NCBI GenBank assembly: GCA_900553655.1
Contig: USEQ01000093.1
Location: 1-5,884 of the forward strand
DNA from: an uncultured Slackia sp.
GTDB lineage: Bacteria > Actinomycetota > Coriobacteriia > Coriobacteriales > Eggerthellaceae
DNA: 5,884 bases
Direction: 5' to 3'
A program made the translations under genes and the position numbers. Positions within the stretch are counted from its first letter, which is position 1; each line of letters opens with the position of its first letter. This document shows, piece after piece, positions 1 through 5,884 of the stretch. A model generated the notes under the pieces. It saw nothing but the letters and a program-made list of their open reading frames with translations, was not told the DNA's origin and searched no databases.

Positions 1-1337
1 CGCCAGAAAAGATCCGGGTAACAGACGGCGGGAAACACGTCATGGGCCTTCATGCGTTCGTCGCCGTTGTTGGTACGAAGCTGCAAGAACTCGGGAAGGT
101 CCTTATGCCACGCATCAAGATAAACCGCCGCCGCACCGGCGCGCATGCCGAGCTGATCGACCGCGACCGCCGTGTCGTTGATGATGCGAATCCACCGAAT
201 GACGCCGCCCGCCGCGCCTTCGAAGCCGCGAATCATGCCGCCCGTTGCGCGCACTTTGCCGAGGTACATGCCCATGCCGCCACCGAATTTGCTCACCTGG
301 GCAAAGTTGTCGATGCTGCGATAGATGCCGTCAAGGCTATCGGGCACGGTGTCGATAAAGCAGCTGGAAAGCTGATGATGGGGCTTGCGAGCGTTAGACA
401 TGGTGGGAGTCGCCATGGTGACTTCGAGCTTGGAAAGCATGTCGTAGAACTTTCGCACCCAGCCCATGCGGTCGCTTTTCTCTTCCATGGCAAGATGGAG
501 GGCAATCCCTAAAAACATCTCTTGCGGGCTTTCTATGGCCACATGCTGGCGCGTCGTGATTACGTAGCGCTTCAGAAGCAGGTCGAGGCCCGAATAGGTA
601 AACAGCTCGTCGCGCTCGGGCCTCAAAAAGCCTTCCGCCTCTTCGATTTCCGCACGCGTATAGTGCTGCAGGATATACGCGCCGTAGAGGTCTTGGTCGG
701 TAAGCCAGACAATCTTGCCGTAAAGCGTCGAGATTCCGCGAGAAGCGCAGTTGCGCGCCAGTGCGCGACGGAAGGAGAAAAGCAGCGTTCGAGCGGCCAC
801 GAATTCCCATTTCGGAGCTTCCTGCGTAGTCAGCTCCACCGCGGCGCGTGTCAGAGATTCAAGACGTTCGTCGATGGACATATCGGGTTTGATAAAGCTC
901 TTGAACTTGGCCGAAAGCGCCGAAAGCGCGTATTCGTCGCCGGGAAAATCCTTCTGGACCTTTGCCAGGCAGGAGTCGAGCTTAAGACGCTCCTCCTCCG
1001 CTTCGACGTCGGAAAGGCTGCATTGCCCCATGACCGCGTCCACGATGTCCGACCGAATGCCGCGAAGCTCTGCGCGCTTGTGCCTGTAGAGGATATACGC
1101 CTTCGCTTCGGCGAAATACCCCTGCTTCATCAGGGATTCCTCGACGATATCCTGGATATCTTCCACCGACGAGGCCCCGCGCGCGGCCATCTCCTCCTCC
1201 ACAAAGGCAAGAAGCGCCGCAAATACATCGTCTTGAGCGGATGACCCCACGTCGGAGAACGCGCCCTTCATCGCCGCCACGATCTTATCGCCGTTATAAG
1301 GTTCCTTCGCCCCGCTTCGCTTTATTACTTCAATCAT
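1..1337 (-). CDS. nrdA: Class Ia ribonucleoside-diphosphate reductase, alpha (large) subunit, 3' part cut off by the window edge
   Basis: Reduces ribonucleoside diphosphates to deoxyribonucleotides for DNA synthesis, using a radical supplied by a separate beta subunit (NrdB), which is not in this window. Reading the minus strand from the ATG at 1337 gives 445 uninterrupted codons that leave the window without a stop; the family is usually 700-850 residues, so about the N-terminal half is present. Residues 1-95 form an ATP-cone (starts MIEVIKRSGAKEPYNGDKIV), the allosteric activity site typical of NrdA and usually absent from NrdE. The R1 N-terminal domain follows, with WLTDQDLYGAYIL near 211 and ESPQEMFLGIAL at 269-280. 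The barrel begins around 309: TPTMSNARKPHHQLSSC at 310-326, where Cys326 matches the first redox cysteine (E. coli Cys225), then SKFGGGMGMYLGKVRATGG at 349-367. The radical cysteine lies beyond the edge. Upstream GGTAGG is only a weak ribosome binding site, but no better in-frame start was found. It is separated from the permease gene by a terminator and so is its own transcription unit. Confidence 0.93.
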   Translation of the reverse strand, partial: MIEVIKRSGAKEPYNGDKIVAAMKGAFSDVGSSAQDDVFAALLAFVEEEMAARGASSVEDIQDIVEESLMKQGYFAEAKAYILYRHKRAELRGIRSDIVDAVMGQCSLSDVEAEEERLKLDSCLAKVQKDFPGDEYALSALSAKFKSFIKPDMSIDERLESLTRAAVELTTQEAPKWEFVAARTLLFSFRRALARNCASRGISTLYGKIVWLTDQDLYGAYILQHYTRAEIEEAEGFLRPERDELFTYSGLDLLLKRYVITTRQHVAIESPQEMFLGIALHLAMEEKSDRMGWVRKFYDMLSKLEVTMATPTMSNARKPHHQLSSCFIDTVPDSLDGIYRSIDNFAQVSKFGGGMGMYLGKVRATGGMIRGFEGAAGGVIRWIRIINDTAVAVDQLGMRAGAAAVYLDAWHKDLPEFLQLRTNNGDERMKAHDVFPAVCYPDLFW

Positions 1338-1572
1338 GCCTACCAGCCTTACTGCAGTGTTCGCTTCTTCTAATTGATACTATTTTAGAAACATTTTAAG
1401 CGATAAAAGAGCCAGCACCACACAAAGGCTTCAAGCATTGCTCAAATCAGCAGAATCACACGAATGGGGTCCGTTGTTTAGCCTATCGTCAGCCAAGCAT
1501 CTTAGCAGCCATCGGCCGTTAGACCATTCGCACGACCGATCGACAGCTTCGTCTACGCGCTATAGTTTCTCT
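1338..1572 (-). promoter_or_regulatory. nrdA upstream region with a candidate AT-rich promoter
   Basis: This 235-base gap between the terminator and nrdA has no credible coding frame. Its most AT-rich part, about 1371-1410, holds two TAAAAT hexamers on the minus strand (1382-1387 and 1393-1398), each five of six matches to the sigma-70 -10 consensus. No good -35 sits at the right distance, so the promoter call is weak. I saw no clear NrdR box pair and no B12-box-like sequence, although both are known ways of regulating ribonucleotide reductase genes. Confidence 0.3.
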
Positions 1573-1608
1573 AAAAAAAGGAAAACGCAGCCATGAGCTG
1601 CGTTTTCC
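1573..1608 (-). terminator. Intrinsic (Rho-independent) terminator after the symporter gene
   Basis: Perfect 12-bp stem, GGAAAACGCAGC (1580-1591) against GCTGCGTTTTCC (1597-1608), with a 5-base loop. On the minus strand it is followed directly by seven T (A run at 1573-1579 on the plus strand). The T-run side fixes the direction as minus, so it ends the transcript that reads through the symporter gene (stop at 1727) and insulates nrdA. The 3' untranslated region would be about 150 bases. Confidence 0.88.
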
Positions 1609-1628
1609 CTCTCTATGACTCACCGTCG

Positions 1629-1682
1629 GCTTCGGTTTATGAGCGAATGGCATCGCCTCGAAGGCGACGCATATACCGAAGC
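1629..1682 (-). other. Long imperfect stem-loop in the 3' untranslated region of the symporter gene
   Basis: The outer arms 1629-1641 and 1670-1682 pair over 13 positions with one T-T mismatch (1637/1674); eight of these pairs, GCTTCGGT with ACCGAAGC, are uninterrupted. Inside is a second hairpin, TCGCCT (1653-1658) with AGGCGA (1662-1667) around a 3-base loop. There is no T-run next to it, so it is not itself an intrinsic terminator. It sits between the stop codon at 1727 and the terminator at 1573-1608. Possible roles are transcript 3'-end protection, a 3'-UTR-derived small RNA, or a palindromic repeat unit; no second copy is visible here. Confidence 0.6.
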
Positions 1683-1726
1683 AAGGCGGCGTGCGAAGTG
1701 AAAGACCAATCGGCGGAATGCAAAAT

Positions 1727-3061
1727 CTATTCCCCTACATGGCCCATGTCCTTGCCAGCGTATTCTTTCGCAAGCTTGAACTGAACAATACCGGCAATGA
1801 CGCAAATCACTATCATGTAGATACCTGCAGAATACATATTGCCCGTGCTGTCGATCAGGAACGTGCATACCATGGATGCCGTACCGCCGAAAATCGCGTA
1901 GCCGATATTCGATCCGAGCGCGGCGCCCGTATACCGAACGTCAGTCGGGAACAATTCCGCCTGGTAGCACGCAATAGTACCGTCGTTGCACGCCATGCAG
2001 ACACACAGGATAAGCTCGCCTGCCATAACCAGAGCAAACGACTCAACCTGCTGAACCAAGAACCATGCAGGAATGCTCAGCACGATAAACAACGCGCATG
2101 CGGCAAGGAGCATCTTGCGACGTCCTACATGGTCGGACAACCAAGACGTGGCAAACAAAAGCAGGATATAGCACAGAAGCGTGATGTCGGTTGCCGCCTG
2201 GGCAGCCGCCGCATCCATTCCAGCATATTGGGTCAAATACGTCGGAAGGAATGTAAGAACGACATAGAAGCCAATGGAGTTCACCATAGTTGCGGCGATG
2301 GAGCACAACAGGCTCTTCGGGTGCTCCTTAATGACCTTCATAAGAGGCTGGTTGGCAGCGGGTTTGTCAGAGCGGTCGCGAACCGCAGCGTTTTTATAGA
2401 CGGGAGCATCCTCGAGTTTGGTACGAATCCAATGGGCAATAAGGCCCAGAGGGCCGGCGATCAAGAACGGAATACGCCAACCCCAAGCGAGCATGTCGGC
2501 CTCTCCGAGAGTAGCCTTGGCAATAAGGGCAACGGTAGAACCGACCAGCAAACCGGTAGCGGTAGACGTAGGAACGAGCGAGCAGTACTTTCCTCGCTTA
2601 TTGTTCGGAGCGTACTCGGCCAAAAAGACCGCAGCGCCTGAATACTCGCCCGCAGCGGAGAAGCCCTGAAGGGTCCTCAGCACAAGAAGAGCGATCGGAG
2701 CAAACCAGCCCGCCACGGCGAACGAGGGCAGGCAGCCAATGAGAAACGCAGCGCCTGACATCAAGAAAATGGAAACAGAAAGAGCCCATTTGCGCCCTTT
2801 CTTATCGCCGAGGCTTCCCCAGAAAATAGCGCCGAGAGGACGCATCAAGAAGCTGATGGCGAAAACGGCAAACGTCATCAACGTGCCCGATGCGCCAGCA
2901 TCGGGGAAAAAGACAATGCCGAGGGTGACGGCAAAATAAAGATACGTAGCGAAGTCGAACCATTCGATAAAGTTTCCGAGAAACGATGAAATGGCTACCT
3001 TCTTAATGACAGCCCGGTCTGCGAGAGGCGAACCGTTAGCTGTTTGTACGTTGGATGTCAT
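1727..3061 (-). CDS. MFS permease, metabolite:H+ symporter (ProP/KgtP/ShiA-like) family
   Basis: A 444-residue inner-membrane secondary transporter, probably driven by proton co-transport. It has the marks of the MHS family: GNFIEWFDF at 29-37 in helix 1, RPLGAIFWGSLGDKKGRK at 74-91 (MFS motif A between helices 2 and 3), QGFSAAGEYSGAAVFLAEY at 132-150, GWRIPFLIAGPLG at 194-206, and the second-half motif LSDHVGRRK at 308-316. Twelve hydrophobic segments can be counted, with a charged cytoplasmic loop around 213-250. Known family substrates include proline/betaine, 2-oxoglutarate, shikimate and other small acids or zwitterions. E. coli ProP has about 500 residues and a C-terminal coiled coil; this protein stops soon after helix 12, so an osmosensor role is less likely. 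The ATG at 3061 has AGGGGA (3067-3072) five bases upstream. Lying 189 bases behind the creatininase gene, it is a natural candidate for importing that enzyme's substrate; this is inference from position only. Confidence 0.9.
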   Translation of the reverse strand: MTSNVQTANGSPLADRAVIKKVAISSFLGNFIEWFDFATYLYFAVTLGIVFFPDAGASGTLMTFAVFAISFLMRPLGAIFWGSLGDKKGRKWALSVSIFLMSGAAFLIGCLPSFAVAGWFAPIALLVLRTLQGFSAAGEYSGAAVFLAEYAPNNKRGKYCSLVPTSTATGLLVGSTVALIAKATLGEADMLAWGWRIPFLIAGPLGLIAHWIRTKLEDAPVYKNAAVRDRSDKPAANQPLMKVIKEHPKSLLCSIAATMVNSIGFYVVLTFLPTYLTQYAGMDAAAAQAATDITLLCYILLLFATSWLSDHVGRRKMLLAACALFIVLSIPAWFLVQQVESFALVMAGELILCVCMACNDGTIACYQAELFPTDVRYTGAALGSNIGYAIFGGTASMVCTFLIDSTGNMYSAGIYMIVICVIAGIVQFKLAKEYAGKDMGHVGE

Positions 3062-3131
3062 GATAATCCCCTAAGTCATGAACGGATTCGCCAACGCAAT
3101 CGGAAACATGCAAACAAGAGAGGGAAAGCAT
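3036..3131 (-). CDS. Candidate 31-codon leader ORF overlapping the symporter start
   Basis: The minus-strand ATG at 3131 is preceded by TAAGGAGA (3137-3144), with six bases between AAGGAG and the ATG; this is one of the best ribosome binding sites in the window. The frame encodes 31 residues (starting MLSLSCLHVSDCVGES), with two cysteines and no recognisable domain or membrane segment. It ends at a TAA at 3036-3038, 26 bases inside the symporter gene in a different frame. If translated, it would carry ribosomes across the symporter start and could couple or regulate its translation. It may also be a chance open frame next to a purine-rich stretch. No family is recognised. Confidence 0.3.
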   Translation of the reverse strand: MLSLSCLHVSDCVGESVHDLGDYHDIQRTNS

Positions 3132-3193
3132 GCGTATCTCCTTACAAAGCAGTCGAACATTGGAATTGATTGCGGAGCAAAACCCTGTGTGAA

Positions 3194-3225
3194 GCGGCCC
3201 CTCCGCCGCGTTGCAAAGGGGCCGC
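3194..3225 (-). other. GC-rich stem-loop between the creatininase and symporter genes
   Basis: Arms GCGGCCCCT (3194-3202) and AGGGGCCGC (3217-3225) form a perfect 9-bp stem around a 14-base loop, starting 25 bases after the creatininase stop. On the minus strand the following bases (TTCACACAGGGTTTTGC) hold no proper T-tract, so it is at best a weak terminator or attenuator. A role as a stability or processing hairpin that sets the relative expression of the two genes is also possible. Confidence 0.5.
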
Positions 3226-3250
3226 GGCAATAACGCTCTCGCGCTCACCT

Positions 3251-4051
3251 TTATGCGAATTCGCGCTTGATGGCCTCGACCATGTTCTTCACGGCAACGT
3301 CACGCAAGATGACGCCCTTTTCGCGCGAAGAGGCGCCCGGGTGAGACAGGCAGCCCGAAGGCGGCGTGTAATCGGCAATGATGGGCAGCACGTCGTAATT
3401 CGGAAGCTCCGCCGGAAGCCCGGTGTAAAGCTCGCCGTCAATAGCGTCCATATCGACAAGGTCAGGGTAGAACAGCAGCATGAGAGACGTCTCCATAACG
3501 CCCGCATGCTCGAGGTCCCAGCCGGTAAAGCCGTCGGGATACAGCTCCGCAATCGTCTGATCGTCAACGAAGTCCCAATAAGAAAGAAGCTGAATCTTCA
3601 CATCGTCGATGCCATTGGCGCGAGCCTTCTCCAAGGCAAGCTCCGCGCCTTCGAAAATGAACTGGTAGTTCTCATAGTGCCCGTTCATGAAGACAATCTT
3701 GCGAGCGCCGTGAACGATGATGTTGTAGACAATGTCGCGCGCAAGCATGATAAGCGTCTGGCCGCTCAAGCTCGTGGTGCCAGAAAGATGGAAGCCGCCG
3801 CCAGAACGCTGCTGGGAGCGATAACCGTAATTGATAGGGGCAGAAACGATGCCCTCAAGCACCCCTTCTTCAACAAGCGCTTCAGCAGTGGCGCCAGCCA
3901 TAGCCTTGGTCAAAGCGGCATCTACGCACATCGCCATATGCGAACCATGCTGCTCGAGAGCGCCAACGGGAACGAAAACGACAGCGTCTTTCTTCAGTTT
4001 GTCGCGATAGGTGAATGCGTCCATTTCCTCCATGTATACCGTCTTTTTCAT
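3251..4051 (-). CDS. Creatininase (creatinine amidohydrolase) family enzyme
   Basis: A 266-residue soluble, probably cytoplasmic metal-dependent amidohydrolase; true creatininases reversibly open creatinine to creatine. Motifs in order: VPVGALEQHG (27-36), NYGYRSQQRSGGGFHLSGTT (74-93), MNGHYEN (122-128), SYWDF (157-161), GWDLEHAGVMETSLM (177-191) and SREKG (242-246). These give Glu33, His35, Asp44, His125 and Glu127 as the two-metal ligands, His182 as catalytic base, and Trp159 and Trp178 as active-site tryptophans. They match Glu34, His36, Asp45, His120, Glu122, His178, Trp154 and Trp174 of the Pseudomonas putida enzyme (about 260 residues), as I recall it. Keeping both tryptophans and the GYRSQQRSGGG stretch favours a true creatininase over relatives such as MftE or ArfB, but substrate is inferred. 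The ATG at 4051 is chosen because AAGGAGG (4057-4063) lies five bases upstream; an in-frame TTG at 4066 would put that site inside the gene. It follows the 184-residue gene by 63 bases. Confidence 0.88.
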   Translation of the reverse strand: MKKTVYMEEMDAFTYRDKLKKDAVVFVPVGALEQHGSHMAMCVDAALTKAMAGATAEALVEEGVLEGIVSAPINYGYRSQQRSGGGFHLSGTTSLSGQTLIMLARDIVYNIIVHGARKIVFMNGHYENYQFIFEGAELALEKARANGIDDVKIQLLSYWDFVDDQTIAELYPDGFTGWDLEHAGVMETSLMLLFYPDLVDMDAIDGELYTGLPAELPNYDVLPIIADYTPPSGCLSHPGASSREKGVILRDVAVKNMVEAIKREFA

Positions 4052-4056
4052 GGAGA

Positions 4057-4063
4057 CCTCCTT
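4057..4063 (-). promoter_or_regulatory. Ribosome binding site that decides the creatininase start
   Basis: AAGGAGG on the minus strand, a full-length Shine-Dalgarno match with a 5-base spacer to the ATG at 4051. It rules out the upstream TTG at 4066 as the start and suggests strong translation of the enzyme compared with its neighbours. Confidence 0.85.
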
Positions 4064-4073
4064 CAATCAAGTA

Positions 4074-4100
4074 GTGCGGCAAACCGAAGGTTCGCCGCAC
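4074..4100 (-). other. Strong stem-loop between the 184-residue gene and the creatininase gene
   Basis: Arms 4074-4085 and 4089-4100 pair over 12 positions, with one G-U wobble on the minus-strand RNA and a 3-base loop. It begins 14 bases after the upstream stop codon and ends 10 bases before the creatininase ribosome binding site. No T-run follows on either strand, so it does not look like an intrinsic terminator. It may protect or separate the mRNA segments of the two genes, leaving the enzyme's ribosome binding site free. Confidence 0.55.
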
Positions 4101-4114
4101 GCAAGAACGTCTTA

Positions 4115-4669
4115 TTAGTCGATGTATTCCATCTGAAGCTTGCTGGCGCGCGTGACGAATGCATGCTCCGCCTCCGCTCCGCCCGCAATAAGTTTGCGGA
4201 GAATGACGCGCTTAAGGCGCGGATACTCGTTGATGCCGTACCATGCAAACGCTGTACCGCCGATATATGCTTCAACGATGCTATGAACAGGGAGTTCGGC
4301 GTCGCGCTCTTTGTCGAGAGCAAGATATTCGTCGATTTCTTCAGCGCACAGGCTGCGAATGACCTCGGAGCTGATCTCCAAGTCGCGTGCAAGCTGCGAA
4401 ACCTGGTAATCGACCTCGACATCGTCCGCATGAGGGAAATACGTGACGTCGTACGTCACCGCATTGACGCCCGACGCCTTGGCGAATCCCAGAAGATCCT
4501 CCAAAGCGACAATCTGAACATGCTCTTCGGTACGCTCGGCGATATCGAGCTCGGCAGGAAAGCCCTGCATGCCTTTTTCCCCGAGTACGTTTGCGAGTTC
4601 TTTCTCGTTAAGAGCCGCCTGAAAATCGACGGAGCTAACGACGTGCGTGAGATTTTTCGTAATCTTCAT
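4115..4669 (-). CDS. Unrecognised soluble 184-residue protein, upstream neighbour of the creatininase gene
   Basis: I do not recognise a family. The protein is soluble, acidic in its first two thirds, and has no signal peptide, membrane helix or cysteine cluster (a single Cys at 108). Residues 1-75 have an alternating strand/helix feel (NLTHVVSSVDF, EEHVQIVALEDLLGFA). Residues 88-108 (DYQVSQLARDLEISSEVIRSL) resemble a helix-turn-helix, with LARDLEIS in the usual helix-2/turn position, but this is a weak visual match. The last third is more basic (RLKRVILRKL at 151-160) and ends MEYID. The ATG at 4669 is preferred because AGAGG (4677-4681) lies seven bases upstream; a longer GTG frame starting at 4720 would add 17 residues of poor composition and lacks such a site. 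Its place 63 bases before the creatininase gene on the same strand suggests a shared job, such as a regulator, partner subunit or next-step enzyme. That is inference from context only. Confidence 0.8.
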   Translation of the reverse strand: MKITKNLTHVVSSVDFQAALNEKELANVLGEKGMQGFPAELDIAERTEEHVQIVALEDLLGFAKASGVNAVTYDVTYFPHADDVEVDYQVSQLARDLEISSEVIRSLCAEEIDEYLALDKERDAELPVHSIVEAYIGGTAFAWYGINEYPRLKRVILRKLIAGGAEAEHAFVTRASKLQMEYID

Positions 4670-4766
4670 TGACGCACCTCTTTTCTCTTCAGAGGCGTCC
4701 TTCGCCAAGCATGCGCGCACAGCTCGGGACGCCCGAATAACTTCGATACGCTGCAGATGCGTTCTT

Positions 4767-4797
4767 CGGCGGCTTTCGCATCGAACGGAAGCCGCCG
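4767..4797 (-). other. GC-rich stem-loop between the EamA permease gene and the 184-residue gene
   Basis: Arms CGGCGGCTTTCG (4767-4778) and CGGAAGCCGCCG (4786-4797) pair over 12 positions with one wobble pair, around the 7-base loop CATCGAA. It starts 25 bases after the permease stop codon. The minus-strand bases after it (AAGAACGCATCTGC) hold no T-run. It could be a Rho-dependent or processing signal, and the remaining 97 bases before the next start could then hold a separate promoter, though I see no convincing -35/-10 pair. Confidence 0.5.
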
Positions 4798-4821
4798 GGA
4801 TGATTCGTCAAGAACCGAAGG

Positions 4822-5884
4822 CTACTTCAGACCTTCTTTCTCGGATTCCTCCTCGATACGTGTCGCAAGGTTTTCGCGTATCTCGGCTTCCTTCTCTATC
4901 TTTTCGCCCTTTGCACCAGCGGACTTCGTGGAGAAGACGACCTGAGAAACGCCGCCGGCGATGATCAAGGCGCCACCGATAACCTGGAAGGCAGTCATGG
5001 TCTCGCCGAAGAGGAACAGGCCGAGCAGCGATGCCATGATGGTTTCCTGATAGGAAATGGCAGCGAGCTCGCCAGCCTTCAAACGCTTCGTAGCGTGAGT
5101 CAGCAGATAGAATGCGCCGAAGCCCGTGATGAGAGCAGCAGCGATCAACCATGCCCAGGAGGAGCCGTCCATGGTGAACAGGTTCCACGGATGCGTAATG
5201 ATCTGACCAGTCGCGTCGAACTGCGTTACACCATTGATCTTCTCGGGATAAGAAAGCGGCTGCAGGAAGAAGTGATGCCAAACGAGCAGCACGAGGATGG
5301 AAAGCGAACCGAACAGGAAGTTCCACCAGGAACGAACGTTGGAATCGCAGTCCTCGCGATAGCGAGAGAAGAACAGGTACAAGCCGTAGGCCACGCCGGA
5401 GGCCAGGGCGATGGCGTTGCCGAAGGTGTAGGCGGGGTCAAGATCGAGGGTCAGGCCCTCCGGGGTCACGATGCCCACGATGAACAGCATGCCCACCACC
5501 ACAGCCACGATGCACAAGATGCCTTTCCAGTCGATCTTCTCTTTGAGGAAGATCGCCGCGAGAACCGTGGAATAGATGGGACCGGTGTAGATGAGGAACG
5601 ACGCGTTGGCCAGCGTCGTGTACTGAGTAGACAGACAGTACAGGCCCGACAGCAACCCGAGGAAGATGCCGGAGAGAAGCATCGTGCCCGAGAAGCGCGT
5701 GGTTTTCACCTTCTTGAATCCCCCGATAAACAGGAAGACGATCGATAGTGCGATAAGCCCTGCGAAATTACGCCAAAACGACACAAAGTCGCCCGGAGCG
5801 TCGATAAAGCGCGTGAATGCCCCGATGCCGCCCATCAGCGAGGAGGAGGCGAACATCATGATGAATCCGATGAGCTTGTATTTT
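4822..5884 (-). CDS. EamA/DMT-superfamily permease, 5' end outside the window
   Basis: An inner-membrane permease with two EamA repeats, about ten helices; family members export or import amino acids, metabolites or drugs, and the substrate cannot be read from sequence. Counting the ATG at 5859 as 1, hydrophobic segments lie near 31-47, 57-76, 84-104, 112-130, 145-164, 178-197, 234-254, 265-284 and 290-309. The repeats end in typical EamA stretches: FLIYTGPIYSTVLAAIFLKE (88-107) and SYQETIMASLLGLFLFGE (269-286). The frame stays open to the edge and adds KYKLIGFI before 5859, which completes helix 1; the ATG at 5859 would cut that helix and has no ribosome binding site, so the true start is probably just outside the window. 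Odd points are a loop of about 36 residues between helices 7 and 8 (198-233) and a highly charged 35-residue cytoplasmic tail (310-345, rich in Lys and Glu). It may head the same transcript as the 184-residue, creatininase and symporter genes, 152 bases upstream of the first. Confidence 0.88.
   Translation of the reverse strand, partial: KYKLIGFIMMFASSSLMGGIGAFTRFIDAPGDFVSFWRNFAGLIALSIVFLFIGGFKKVKTTRFSGTMLLSGIFLGLLSGLYCLSTQYTTLANASFLIYTGPIYSTVLAAIFLKEKIDWKGILCIVAVVVGMLFIVGIVTPEGLTLDLDPAYTFGNAIALASGVAYGLYLFFSRYREDCDSNVRSWWNFLFGSLSILVLLVWHHFFLQPLSYPEKINGVTQFDATGQIITHPWNLFTMDGSSWAWLIAAALITGFGAFYLLTHATKRLKAGELAAISYQETIMASLLGLFLFGETMTAFQVIGGALIIAGGVSQVVFSTKSAGAKGEKIEKEAEIRENLATRIEEESEKEGLK

Noticed and set aside
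42..1244. Two plus-strand open frames (42-512 and 522-1244) that could be read as hypothetical genes
   Set aside because: Both lie antisense to nrdA, whose ATP-cone and barrel motifs are clear on the minus strand.
1338..1572. Possible NrdR boxes or a cobalamin riboswitch before nrdA
   Set aside because: I looked for the NrdR box pattern and for B12-box-like sequence on both strands and found no convincing match.
1691..2641. A 316-codon plus-strand open frame
   Set aside because: It is antisense to the symporter gene, low in hydrophobic residues, rich in Arg/His/Asn and has no family features; it mirrors the minus-strand codons.
3170..4672. A 500-codon open frame on the plus strand, the longest in the window
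   Set aside because: It runs antisense to both the creatininase and the 184-residue gene, shows no recognisable motif or ribosome binding site, and arises from codon bias on the minus strand. The minus-strand creatininase keeps a complete active site, so the plus frame is a shadow.
4677..4695. A 5-bp hairpin (CCTCT/AGAGG) that could hide the ribosome binding site of the 184-residue gene
   Set aside because: Only five pairs with a 9-base loop; too weak and too likely by chance to call a regulatory switch.
5095..5748. A 217-codon plus-strand open frame rich in Glu, Arg and Gln
   Set aside because: It is the complement of the membrane-helix codons of the EamA permease, a common artefact opposite membrane proteins.
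1..5884. CRISPR arrays, tRNA or rRNA genes, insertion sequences, phage attachment sites
   Set aside because: No direct-repeat arrays, cloverleaf-like sequences, transposase motifs or terminal inverted repeats were seen; coding density and base use are even across the window.

Overview
The window looks like a piece of chromosome from a moderately GC-rich bacterium. Every gene I can support lies on the minus strand. The style would fit an anaerobic actinobacterium of the gut (Coriobacteriia/Eggerthellaceae type), but this is an impression: no rRNA, tRNA or other phylogenetic marker is present to settle it.

Reading in the direction of transcription (high to low coordinates): (1) a ten-helix EamA/DMT-type permease (4822 to the right edge, 5' end outside the window); (2) an unrecognised soluble 184-residue protein (4115-4669); (3) a creatininase-like metal-dependent amidohydrolase with every metal, catalytic and tryptophan residue I remember from the Pseudomonas enzyme (3251-4051); (4) an MFS permease of the metabolite:H+ symporter (ProP/KgtP/ShiA-like) family (1727-3061); (5) a structured 3' region with a long imperfect hairpin (1629-1682) and an intrinsic terminator (1573-1608); (6) after a 235-base gap, the start of nrdA, the large subunit of class Ia ribonucleotide reductase, which runs off the left edge (1-1337). 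nrdA has no start-to-stop reading frame inside the window and is easily missed.

Genes 2 to 4, perhaps with gene 1, look like a small uptake-and-processing module. The MHS symporter may bring in a small zwitterion or cyclic amide, the creatininase-like enzyme may open the ring (creatinine to creatine if substrate specificity is kept), and the unknown protein is an accessory or regulatory candidate. No creatinase, creatine-degrading or sarcosine-using enzyme is visible, so the fate of the product is unknown. The three gaps between these genes (152, 63 and 189 bases) each hold a GC-rich stem-loop without a U-tract. Only the one after the symporter gene has a terminator U-tract, so the four genes could be one transcript punctuated by hairpins. 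A 31-codon open frame with a very good ribosome binding site overlaps the start of the symporter gene and may be a leader peptide.

Two starts were moved from the longest possible frame on ribosome-binding-site evidence: the creatininase starts at the ATG at 4051 (not an upstream TTG), and the unknown protein at the ATG at 4669 (not an upstream GTG). The permease at the right edge continues past 5859.
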